DNA from: Helicoverpa zea
Lineage: Eukaryota > Arthropoda > Insecta > Lepidoptera > Noctuidae
Reading direction: 5' to 3'
NCBI RefSeq assembly: GCF_022581195.2
Contig: NC_061476.1
Span: forward strand, 7,982,098 to 8,046,097
DNA: 64,000 nt
Part shown: in pieces, positions 24,790 through 35,800 of the stretch
Position numbering within the stretch: the stretch's first letter is position 1
Layout of the letters: each line of letters opens with the position of its first letter
Notes under the pieces: generated by a model
The model's database searches: none
Seen by the model: only the letters and a program-made list of their open reading frames with translations
Told to the model about the DNA's origin: nothing
Translations under genes and position numbers: made by a program

Positions 24790-24946
24790 AGGGCTTATTA
24801 CACTTGACTAGTCATCTAAATGATTCAGTCATTAAATTCAGTCAAATGTAATCGCATTTAGGAAGGTAGGTTTCATTAAATCATTTAGAAACCTAATTAG
24901 ACAAACCTATTTAGACGACTGAATTTAGTCAAATGTAATAAGCCCT
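24790..24946. mobile_element. 157-bp MITE, PIF/Harbinger-like
   Basis: Inverted ends 'agggcttattacacttgac' and its near-complement at the right side, with inner complementary 'agtcatctaaat / atttagacgact'. TTA flanks both ends (24787-24789, 24947-24949), which fits the 3-bp target duplications of PIF/Harbinger. Superfamily is inferred only from that. Confidence 0.8.
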
Positions 24947-24994
24947 TTACCGTAGCAACTCTTTGAATCATCTTAGACACCAGTGACTGTGTTT

Positions 24995-25235
24995 CGGTTG
25001 GCACGTTAAACTGTAGGTCCCAGCTGTCATTGAACATCCTTGGCAGTCGTTACGGGTAGTCAGAAGCTAGTAAGTCTAACACCAGTTTAACCCCCTTGTA
25101 TTGAGTTGCCCGGTTAACTGGGTTGAGGAGGTCAGATAGGCAGTCGCTTCTTGTAAAACATTGGTACTCAGCTGCATCCGGTTAGACTGGAAGCCGACCC
25201 CAACATAGTAAGGAAAAGGCTCGTTGGATGAGCAA
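24995..25235 (+). mobile_element. SINE family A, 5'-truncated
   Basis: Body from 'cacgttaaactgtaggtccc' to 'ccccaacatagtaaggaaaa', with 'gcagtcgcttcttgtaaaac' in the middle. Confidence 0.85.
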
Positions 25236-25507
25236 CTTATTGAGTCAGCGTACATGCGCGAAAATCACGTGAATTCATTACTCTCGCTATTACGCGTTAA
25301 TTATCGACTATTAGTGTTGGGCATATCGATAAACGGCATTGTTATCGATGTCGGAGGACGCACTAAGTGTTACGGTAAACTGTGGTTATGTGTTGCCCAA
25401 TGATAGTTCGTTTGACGTAAAGGTGTAGTCACACAGCTGAATTTACTGAAATGTAACACATGTTGTTTAGATTTTTTTGGGTTTGAAAATATGTAATAGA
25501 AAAAAAT

Positions 25508-26413
25508 CGAAAATGCGAATCACTCTTGAAGACTGGACCGATGGTGTTGTGATTGGCGGATACAAGATTTCGAACTTACGATACGCAGATGACACCACCT
25601 TATTTGCTAGTAGTGCGGAGCTCATGCAGGCATTACTTCATAAAATGGAGCAAGTAAGTCTAATGTTTGGCTTGAAAATCAACCGATCTAAGACCAAGAT
25701 TATGATCGTAGACCGTATGAATGACAATTCGCCAGAAGTTACTCGGATTGCGAATTGCGATGTGGTCCAAACATACATATATCTTGGGGCTTTAATCTCA
25801 AACAATGGTGGTTGTATTGATGAAGTGAAGCGTCGTATGGCTCTAACCAGAAACGCGGCCGAGAAGTTGAAGAAGGTGTGGAGGCATCGGAACATAACCA
25901 AAGCCACCAAAATCAGGCTCATGAGAACGCTCGTATTCCCCATCTTCCTTTACGCGGCAGAGACGTGGACAGTGCGTGAGTTGGAAAAGGGGAAGATAGA
26001 TGCTCTGGAGATGTGGTGCTGGAGGAAGATGCTCGGCATATCGTGGACAGAGTTCCGCACCAATGTGTCCATACTTCAGGAGCTCGGCGTCACAAGGCGC
26101 CTATCGACCATAGTACAGACGCGCATACTACAATACTTTGGCCATGTCTCTAGACGCGATAACAACTCTATAGAGCGGCTAGTTGTACAGGGAAAAGTGG
26201 AGGGCACCAGATCGCGCGGCCGATCACCTATGCGCTGGACCGATCAGGTGAAATCCGCAGTGGGTAGCTGCGTGTCAGACTGCACCAGAGAGTCTGCTAA
26301 CAGAGAGAGATGGCGGGAGATCGTGAAAAAAGCTGTGTCCGCCTCTAATGTGGACGGCTCAACGTGACCACGACCGCTCTGCCAAGAGCGAATCGACAGA
26401 GAAGAAGAAGAAG
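25508..26413 (+). mobile_element. 5'-truncated RTE-clade LINE insertion
   Basis: Boundaries are set by the 13-bp direct repeat on both sides and the (GAA)n tail at 26399-26413. Exact duplication and an undamaged frame indicate a recent insertion. Confidence 0.9.
25513..26367 (+). CDS. RTE-clade LINE reverse transcriptase, C-terminal 285 codons, 5'-truncated
   Basis: The element spans 25508-26413 and is flanked by a perfect 13-bp duplication 'aatagaaaaaaat' (25495-25507 and 26414-26426). It begins inside the reverse transcriptase domain: the catalytic YADD box is at about codon 27, followed by 'LKINRSKTK' and the 'YLGALIS' block. The C-terminal part has 'RIRLMRTLVFPIFLYAAETW'-like sequence, a Trp/Arg-rich region, and 'RWTDQVKSAVG'. 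The frame is intact to a natural stop and then runs into 'gagaagaagaagaag', the expected microsatellite-type tail. The endonuclease domain and the N-terminal RT are missing, so it cannot move by itself. In-frame codons upstream of 25508 are target DNA. Confidence 0.93.
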   Translation: MRITLEDWTDGVVIGGYKISNLRYADDTTLFASSAELMQALLHKMEQVSLMFGLKINRSKTKIMIVDRMNDNSPEVTRIANCDVVQTYIYLGALISNNGGCIDEVKRRMALTRNAAEKLKKVWRHRNITKATKIRLMRTLVFPIFLYAAETWTVRELEKGKIDALEMWCWRKMLGISWTEFRTNVSILQELGVTRRLSTIVQTRILQYFGHVSRRDNNSIERLVVQGKVEGTRSRGRSPMRWTDQVKSAVGSCVSDCTRESANRERWREIVKKAVSASNVDGST

Positions 26414-26426
26414 AATAGAAAAAAAT

Positions 26427-28045
26427 ACATAAAAAGTTTTGTGTTTTTTATGTATGTAAATATACCTAGATTTCGTTATATTTACCGCATTTAAATAATT
26501 GAAATAAAAAAACAGGCTTATTAGGTATGTGATAACATCTCACGTATATTTATGTACTAATTAACTGTTGCTAGGATGAGTCTAGTTAAGGAGTTTAAAA
26601 ATACCTATGCGTTCTCCATTATGATTCAATCCAAAGTCCCTAATGGTAGATCTTCGACTAGAGAGAAACAAGAGTTATAAGAATACTACTACTAGTGTTT
26701 ATAAGAATATTTAAATTTTACTCTTGTCTCCTCATCTCATGAATGTTTACTCATATGTATTTGCGTCAACTATTGGAGAAAACAGAAATTGGTTTACTAG
26801 TTAATTAACCTATTGTAAGTCACTTCTGGTCACGTGAAAGAAAATCACGTTTCTCTGAAAAGTTACTCTATAGTAAAAGTTCATAAATTAACCACATTTA
26901 CCTATCTTTAGTCTTTACTGCTTGTCCAAGGTAATTGTTAATATTCAATCGTATACTAATACTTAGAAGTTTCCTAAGTAAGGTACTGATTTATGATATT
27001 GACGTGCATACAGGGAAATACTTCGTTACGTTCGAATAAGTACTGAAACGTCAAACAATCCTTAGAGCTGCCCGAATATTATGTCACTGTCACAATAACT
27101 TAAACTAAACCTACGTTAACGTATCTAATTGTTGTGTCAGAAAGACTTTTGAAGTAAAATTATCTGTCTGTTGTCTTTTCACACCAAAACTACTCAACTG
27201 ATTTAGTCCGAGAGAAACATAGGCTACTTTTTATCCGAATGCATCAATTTGTTCCCCTGGGATGCGGGTGAAGGAGTCAATTAGTACTTAATAATAGATT
27301 GATTTCCCAGGAAAACTCTTATTGGGCTTTTCCCTTTTATTTCTCACCAGTCACCACTATTTCGAATTCTGGGATTTTTCCGGCTGATGGTAACAGCCAC
27401 GCCCTCTATTACATAGGGGCTTTAAGCATAACTGGCTTATTGTCACTCTTCGGGGAAACCGGAATGATTTAAATTAAATCATTTGATTGTAGTAGACAAC
27501 TCTGTTGCTGGGAAGTTTGTTCATCACCGATTCTTCCCATACGTAATAGTAGGAAGCGGTGAAAAGCTTTATTGGGGGTGCTCAGAGCACCGTGCTCTGC
27601 AATGTGTTGGATCATAAAAAAATGACTTTATTTTATGTAGTGAGAAATTCTGGGTTCACCTACATTCTGCCAGAAATATCCTTTAAATCCTGATCCCAAT
27701 AGACGTTAAATAATTTATTTCTCTTAGGCCTTAACGAGCACTTTATTAGTAGGTGTCTTTTTTATAATATTGAATTTGAATTTATCTGTTTTGACATCAT
27801 TTATTGTTTTATTTTCTAGTAAGAGTTCAACCAATTTTCGTACAGAATGTTATCTGTTGCAATTCTGTATTTACCCCGATAAACGACAGCAAAAACACAA
27901 AAGATTGTTATGATAAATCGTTTAGATTTTTATGATGCAATTACAGATCTTAATAATATAAAAATAAAAACATATCGTATTAGTTATGGATCTTTAACAA
28001 CCAATCATCATAATACTGTAATAAGTCTAACAAAAGGTAATATTA
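26427..28045. other. No gene seen
   Basis: AT-rich. At about 27165-27290 lies a reverse-oriented Lep1-like fragment ('aaactactcaactgattta', 'cataggctactttttatcc', 'gatgcgggtgaag'). Confidence 0.45.
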
Positions 28046-28310
28046 ATGGCGTTCACGGCCGATTTCGGCCACGGCGGCTGTTCTCATCTAAGGAGATCAG
28101 CCAGCTGCGCAGGACATATTATAGTGCTCGAGCATTTGCGCAGACACAGGTGCACTCCCTATTCCTTTACTCTCATAACCCGATGGGACGGCAATCCGAC
28201 ACGACCGGAGAGAGATCAGGCGCAGGACCGACATTTACGTGCCCTCCGATGCACGGGTGAATCAATCACCAACTTCCAGACTACGGGCTGCTTTGTGAAA
28301 GTTTAAGAAA
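28046..28310. repeat. GC-rich interspersed repeat
   Basis: A sharply bounded island of higher GC with words I have seen repeatedly in moth genomes ('gatttcggccacggcgg', 'cagctgcgcaggacatatta', 'gtgccctccgatgcacgggt'). Two overlapping + frames here are chance. It is probably the tail of a non-LTR element; the family is not certain. Confidence 0.5.
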
Positions 28311-28789
28311 ACCCACAAAGAAATATTAATTATATTAATATGTAATATTATTATATTAATTAATTGCATTACGTTTTACAAATCCATAATTACTTTTTGA
28401 ATATATGATAAAAACCACTACATATTTAATATTTAATTAAAGAATGCATTAGTAAAAAGTAAATAGGATTTCTTTTGTATGAAATTATGGTATTTACGTG
28501 TTTATAAAAATAGTATTTACCTATTACTCACTAGGTACTTGACATCGTAATTTAAGAACATAATTAATGATCTTTTACCAAGAAAACAGACAAACCAAAT
28601 GTAGCAAACAAACACTGCACAGATAAAATATTAAACATGAACAAATCTAGCGAAAACACACTTATGCAGTTTTTTACTAATTCTTTTCTTTATAAAATGA
28701 GTAACTAATTAAATATACTTAATCATAAAAAGTACACGATAGCGTAAATAAAATTAAACCCACATAAAATTATGAGCGTTAATGGCGGC
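28311..28789. other. No gene seen
   Basis: Very AT-rich spacer. Confidence 0.45.
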
Positions 28790-28900
28790 GCCTCACCGAC
28801 TCCTGCGCACGCCGCCTTAGTTTCAGCTTCAGAGGTGCGCAAGAGCAACTCATCTCATTAGTACTGTATACCTGGACTGGACGGACGGCCGCTAAGTAAA
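28790..28900 (+). promoter_or_regulatory. Candidate promoter/first-exon island of the chloride channel gene
   Basis: A GC-rich patch ('ggcggcgcctcaccgactcc', 'gcgcacgccgcc') stands out in AT-rich sequence about 1 kb upstream of the first coding exon. An Inr-like TCATTA is at 28855-28860, and a DPE-like GGACG starts 26-27 bases downstream at 28883. There is no TATA box. This is weak evidence on its own; nothing here shows transcription. Confidence 0.3.
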
Positions 28901-29819
28901 GGACTTACCAAAAATAACCATATTTTACTCGAAAACTCAAAATTTAACGCATTTTTCATTCATTTTGCGAATTTGCATTCTGTGTGCGAACCGTTAAGGT
29001 GGACATTCGATCGGGATAAAAAAAAAAAAATTCGAAAATTTTTGGTTTGGTTAATTTTGTATCTTGTGGTCTTGAGTTTAGAGTGCATTTTTCAAATGCA
29101 ATTTTGGTTTAGTGGTGTGATTTTTTGGGCTGGTGGAAAAATATTTTTGAGTGATAGTCGCGTTTTTTATCGCTGTTTTTAAGCTGAAGATTGATTATAT
29201 TTACTGATCCATACATCATCACCAATCATCCACCTCATTAGAGTAATTTTGCCATGATCACCGTCTCATGATAGGAAAATTTCATTATAAGTACTTCACT
29301 GGTAAAAAATTGCATGCAATCATAACATAATCACAGTTATTTGCTGAAACTCGCATGTATCATATGCCATTATGTAATATAACACATGTTTTTTCCTTGG
29401 TAAACATTTTATATTTCATTACAAAAAATCCTCACAATTACTACAAAATTGCATCTACTAAAAAATATCTACCAAAAATGACTCAAAATTTTACTCACGA
29501 TCCATAAAAGTTGACTCACCTCACAAATCAAATAAGAATCCAATTTATATCAACTTGAAACTCAGTAAACAATAAGTTTGTTCTCACTACATTATCACTC
29601 AAAGTGCACTAACATTATAAACAAAACAAGCTGCATTACGATCAGAAACTGCATCTTAAACAACGTCAAAACAACCGCCATTTAATCAAATTAAAAAATA
29701 TATATATGTCTAGTCTTTTCCCTAAACTAAAAATATTTTTACACCAGTTACATATCGACTTAGCGTGCAAAGCTCCGAATAATAAAGTGATATAAATGTG
29801 GTGACACAAAAGTGGTGAT

Positions 29820-29897
29820 ATGAAGTGGAAAAGACAGACCCTGGTCTCCGGGGAGACTTCCGAAGATGAGATCGGACATAGCTACTTGAGCACTTTG
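29820..29897 (+). CDS. ClC-a: ClC-a exon 1, start codon and N-terminus
   Basis: ATG at 29820 follows an in-frame TGA at 29802, so it is the first start in this frame. It gives 26 codons, beginning MKWKRQTLVSGE and ending 'GHSYLSTL', then a consensus donor 'gtaagt'. Vertebrate ClC-2 and insect ClC-a have a 'Y-E-x-T-L' step directly before 'MYGRY'; here 'Y-L-S-T-L' joins in phase 0 to 'MYGRY' of exon 2, which is the main reason for linking exons 21 kb apart. Insect ClC-a genes often use alternative first exons, so this may be one of several. Minus-strand frame 29722-29925 is a shadow. Confidence 0.8.
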
Positions 29898-32800
29898 GTA
29901 AGTTTTTCAGGATTAATGTAACCATTTTAAAAAAGGGAGAATGCTAAATGGTCTACCTATGACTATGGTTGGAAGTTGATAAAAATTTAATTATTACTTT
30001 AAGCATTTGAAAATGTATGGATAATATGAATTTATGTATTTGCAAAAACATTGAAAAAAAAGAAAGACATCACAATTGATAACTCTCTCTTTTTGGGGAA
30101 CCGGAAAAAAGGGCAATCATTTAAAATCTGGATTCTGCCGATGAATTTGGTTTTAAGTCAAAATTCATAACCCTGATACATAAATTGGTGAATCAAGTTC
30201 GGTCCTTCCTAATTATCAAAATGATCTTAATTTTCTTCGATTGTTTTATTTTAATCGTGTAAAGAATTCGACCTAATGCATTCGAAATGATGATTCGATT
30301 TTAATTTGTTAAGTTATCAAGTGTACTGTAATCTGATCACGTGAAATATATTATGTCATAGAACGTAAGTTAGTAGCGTAGTCGTCATGATAAAAGTAAA
30401 CAAATCTAAGCTACTAAGCATTCCTAGCTTAAGATATCTTCAAAAACAAACGGCTTTTGTTTGTGTCTGAGTAATGTTGCGGATTTTCGATGCAGTCAAA
30501 GTTTCTTTCTGAGAAAGTATACATCACAATAGTTTCTTAGAAATATCTGTCAAGAAAAGTGCGGTGATATGTTATAGTGCAATTTAAACGTTGATGGGAA
30601 ATCATTAAATGAATGAGGAGTGTCAGACTCTTACTGACTGAAAAAACCCTCCATGTTCCTTCTTAAGCCCTTTATGTACCTACCAGAGCCGCGGTAACTT
30701 TCGAACAATCCCGCTGCCCAGCTTTTCAGGGGTCTAAACTCCATTTTATGGAGCTCTAGCTATTTTTAGCAGATCTAGCTTTGATCATAGTATTTATAAT
30801 ATTTAAAGCAACGCTTCTAATCATAGTTATTACCCCTGCAAATACCAGAGTAGAGCAACAATTGTGTCTGAGTAGTATACGCCCGCGGGTTCGCCTACGG
30901 TCCAGACATTAGCTGGCTAACAGCTGATTCTTACTACTTACGCGAAAGGAATGCCTGATACCTACGGGACCGATTCTCGTCTTTTTTACACCAACCTACA
31001 GCAATATATATTTTTTGGTTGAATTGTACCATTTAACTGTAACACTTAAATCGTCGATTTGACCAATGGCCGGCAATTTCGTGGCTGGGTATAGTTTGAC
31101 TACCGTTTGATGGTGCACCCTCAAATTATAGATGTTATGCGAATGTTTTAATATGCAGTATATCCTTAACTCTTTTACTTTTTATATTTTTTCCGTTTGC
31201 GCCAGAAGGGTTAAAACAGTTAAAAGCTCATCGAATCTCTGCATATCTGCTTAATTTACAGTCATTCTTGTTAATAATTTTTTTGTTTTTAGTTAACATC
31301 TAAACTGTAATAGATTTTCATGCAATGTCATCTGTGATCAATTTCAAATCATTGCGAAATAATGATTCGTCTAGTTTTCTCATCCATCCTAATTTTTGTT
31401 ATTTTTTTAACTTATTACATACAGACGTATGAAGTTCCAAAAAAAAAACTAATTTAGAGAGATGACAAGGTTTTTGTGGCATTGTAAATTATCAATATTA
31501 TGCCGATCGCATATAAAGACTTATCAAAGGGCAATTTTCCGGCCTTGCCAAAAAAAGAAACACCTAAACAAAACTGGTTTTCAAAAACATGTGATTATAG
31601 GACACTCAATAACAATTTAATCCTTCATAAATTACTTTTGATTAGTCACACTGCGATTTGTATGATTTTTTATGTTTATGTGTTTCCAAAAAAACGGTTC
31701 GGACATATTGAAAAACTCGACTTTCTTGCTTATTGAATCCGGTATCAGAATTTTGGATTTACGGACATTTTTTATGCGAATATTGCAGTCTTGTTTGGTA
31801 CTTAAATTAACGGTTTTTTAATGGTTTTGTGAAATTCGAAATTCTTGATTTCTACCCTTCATTGCGGTATAATAAAACCAATACTTTTTATGAAAGTTTC
31901 GTTTGATCGTCACCTATAATGAAAATCATGATTTAAACGTTTCAGTTAGATATCCTTAAGTTTAGATATTTATACTCTCAATTTTCCAAATTAAAAGTGC
32001 AATGAAAAAGCTATAGTTCGGCCATTCAGAGAATGCGTTCCTGACACGTCGCGATTGAACTGACGACGTAACTACATTCATTGATTATTGATATAATAAT
32101 GTTGTTTTAATGCTCCTCAATTGTTAAAACGGTAAACAACCAGCAAAAATATTTTTATCGTAACTGCAACGCCATTGCAAAGTTACGTCGTCAGTTCAAT
32201 CGCGACGTGTCAGGAACGCATTCTCTGAATGGCCGAACTATAATAAATTACCCTTTCCATACCCCTATTCCATTTGACCCATATTTCGGACTCGGTACCC
32301 TGTATATCAATGACTAGCTTCTGCCAGCGGTTTCACCCGCATCCCGTGGGAACTACTTCCCGTACCGGGATAAAAAGTAGCCTATAGCCTTCCTCGATAA
32401 ATGGGCTATCTAACACTGAAAGAAATTTTCAAATCGGACCAGTAGTTCCTGAGATTAGCGCGTTCAAACAAACAAACAAACTCTTCAGCTTTATAATATT
32501 AGTATAGATTTTCTTATATTATTTAACTACCATAATTAACTTTACAAATATTTTCCAATCAGTACCTTAACCCTCACAACAAAAGGTTTGTCGAGAGAGC
32601 ACCTTGATGACTTACTATACTATTGATGACTCGATAAAACACAACGAGATTTTAAGAGATTTTTTAAAGTAAATACGATATGTTAGGGAACCCTTTTTTG
32701 CGTAGGTATAAAATAAGGATATGATGCGATGTATTAAAACTGGTTTTTGGTTCTTTAAAAAATGGTTTGTAATGACACTTAACTTTCGTGTCATTTTTGA

Positions 32801-35800
32801 AGTATTCTGATAACTTTTTGCAAGCTCGGGTCACAAAGCGAGTAATAGACTCTTCGTATCATTACTATTAAACGTACAAAGCTTAGCGTTTTTCGATAAA
32901 CCACGTTTCACTAGATTACGCTTTTTTTAAGTTAATATATTTTCAGTTAGTAAAACTTGTGAAAAGAGTAGTCTAAAACGGAAAATGACCAGTGAATTAT
33001 TCAATTATGCTGATCACAAAGTGATGTCTTCATAGACTGGATAAGGAAAAACTATTGAATAGGATATTATGTAACTAGTGATGACAGAAAGTCATGTGAT
33101 TGCAACAGTAGAACAATACCTAAATTATGACATCGATGTGATTGTAAATGCTATTATGAAATCCAACAACATTTGATACTTTTGAAAATAAGAATAAAAA
33201 TAATTTTGTTAATAAGTGTCTTATATAGTACTATTTACCAAATACCAACCAATTTAGTTAAAAAACAAAGTAGAGTTCGCGGTAAACAAACAAGCTCAAC
33301 GGCAGTCACACTCAACTAGATCGACGTAAAAATATAAATAAATAATAGTTTAAAAAAACTAAAAAACACGCTTTTTATAGAAAAACGAACTAAAAAATAG
33401 AGAATAAATTTTAATGAATTTAAATTAAGAAAACAGTGTTAAAAATTTCAATGAATATAAATTAATAATAGTGTGAATACAAAAAAAAAAATATTTAAAA
33501 AAAAAAAGCGTGGGGTGCATGGTGTCAATAGTTTTTTTATTGACAGATATGAGTACAGTGATTTTCATTTCGATAATATCTTAAAAAGCACCCCACGCTT
33601 TTTTTTAATATTTTTTTTGTATTCACACTATTATTAATTTATATTCATTGAAATTTTTAACACTGTTTTCTTAATTTAAATTCATTTAAATTTATTCTCT
33701 ATTTTTTAGTTCGTTTTTCTATAAAAAGCGTGTTTTTTAGTTTTTTTAAACTATTATTTATTTTCTACTTTTTAGTTTGTTTTAAAACTATTATTTGTTT
33801 TGTAGAATTAAAATTCTCTTTAGTATACAAAAATTTGTCAATATTAGAGGAAACGGCTAAAGATAATGATTGGAAACAAAAATTAACATCGAGTCCTGCC
33901 TTATCGACTGTAGAGAAAAATTCTAGAAAATTTTAATTAATTTTCTTACCTTATCGACTATAGATGAAAATTATATAAATTAACAAAAATCATATTTTGC
34001 AAATTGAAAAGCCTAGAAGTCGGTGTCTATATACTAAGTTAATTTTGCCACCGACTTCTAGGCCGATGCACCTAAAATTAGTTTTTTTTTTGCTTTTTAG
34101 TGTTTTGGGAAGTCGGTTTAATTTTTTTGTAAAAAGGTTATTTATTTAAAGCTTTTCAGTGATACGAATAGTTGTCACTATCCATACAAGTGGGAAGTTC
34201 TCATCAATACAAAGAATATAAGACCAAACGAGGTATTTTACATATTCAGTTGTCGCGTTCCCTCGACTTTCTCTGGTCTCCATCATCAGGTCAGCTCCAA
34301 ACCTTCACTGTTGCATAGGTCTTGTCAATACGAATAATTTAAGCCCAAACACGAGGTAGTTTACATATTCAGTTGTCGAGTTCCCTCGACCCTCCCTGGT
34401 CTCCATCATCAGGTCAGCTCCAAATCTTCACAGTTGAATAGTGCTTTTAGGCGTACACCTGAGTGTCAAGTTTTTACCCTATGTATGCCTACAACTTTTG
34501 AAGGTTGCCCTCGATTTCTCAGGGTTTCCATCATCAGATCCTGACCTGATGACTATGGGACCAACTGGCAGCTATTCCGAGTCGAACAAAAAAAGAATCA
34601 CGTAAATCGGTCTATAAACCTCTGAGTAATCGATGTGTCTCCTCCTTTTTGGGAAGTCGGTTAAAATGGAATAATTTTATCAAATTAGTGTATTGTCATC
34701 GGTCCTCAATAAATCTACAAAGTTTGAACGAAATCTGGCCGTTTAAAGTGGGTCAAAATCGCGCCCAAAGAAGTCGGTTACAAACAAACATACAAACATA
34801 CAGGTGAAGCTAATAAAAAGCGTGTAATAAAGGATATTGAATATTAAATAAAATATTATTTTGTTTGTAATCACATATCTTTTATACCTACTAAAGTAAA
34901 CATGAAAAGCCGCGGTGGCCTAGTGGGTAAAGAGCCAACCTTTCAAGTATGAGTGAGGGTTCAATTTCAGGTCAGGCAAGTACCTACCAATAAAACTTCT
35001 CTAAGTCTGTATGTACTTTCTAAGTATATCTTGGATACTATTAACTATGCTACGGAGGGCACGTTGAACTGTAGGTCCCGGCTGTCATTGAACATCCTTA
35101 GCAGTCGTTACGAGTAGTCAGAGAAGCCAGTAAGTCTGACACCAGTCTAACCTGTACTATTGTATTGTAAGGGTTGTTGCTCAGCCGCATCCGGTTAGAC
35201 TGGAAGCCGACCCCAACATAGTTGGTAAAAGGCTCGGGAGGAGATCACTAAAGAAAACATTTGAAAAACTTCTAATCGCTAAAAGCTCAAACAAATGATT
35301 CAAAGATGCGTCTGCGCACGTGATCTATGACCGAGCAAACGCTAATAAGGCCGTTTTAAGTGGCAACACTAATTATTCATCGTCAGTGATTAGCGCGGGA
35401 TCATAATAATAACATGCTGATTGGTATTTCGTGTCGCTCGCCAATTTGAGTGGTATGTGCGAATTTTAGGGTTGTCAAGTATGAAAAAAATATTTATGAT
35501 ATTATTTATGAAAAAACCATCTTCCACAAACAGCTTCGCTCACGTCCCTTGGAAACTACTCCCGTGGATAAAAATAGGCTGTACCCTTCTTCGAAGATAT
35601 AATCTATAATTTCAAATAGGTCCAGTAACTCTTGAAATTGGTGCGTTCAAGCAAAAAACTTTAGCTTTATAGAATTAGTATAGAACGGTTGAGAAGATTT
35701 TATATTATTTATGTTTTTCATTCATATCGTACTCCACCACTTTCCCCATAAATCTAATAGTTTCTTTAAATTACATGCAAGTTTCCATCCATTGTCATGA

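Noticed and set aside
25477..25507. Upstream start of the LINE ORF at 25477
   Set aside because: The first ten codons are target-site DNA before the 13-bp duplication ends at 25507; the LINE itself begins at 25508.
28046..28306. Two overlapping + ORFs in a GC-rich island
   Set aside because: The island is a dispersed repeat of moth genomes; overlapping frames are expected from its high GC.
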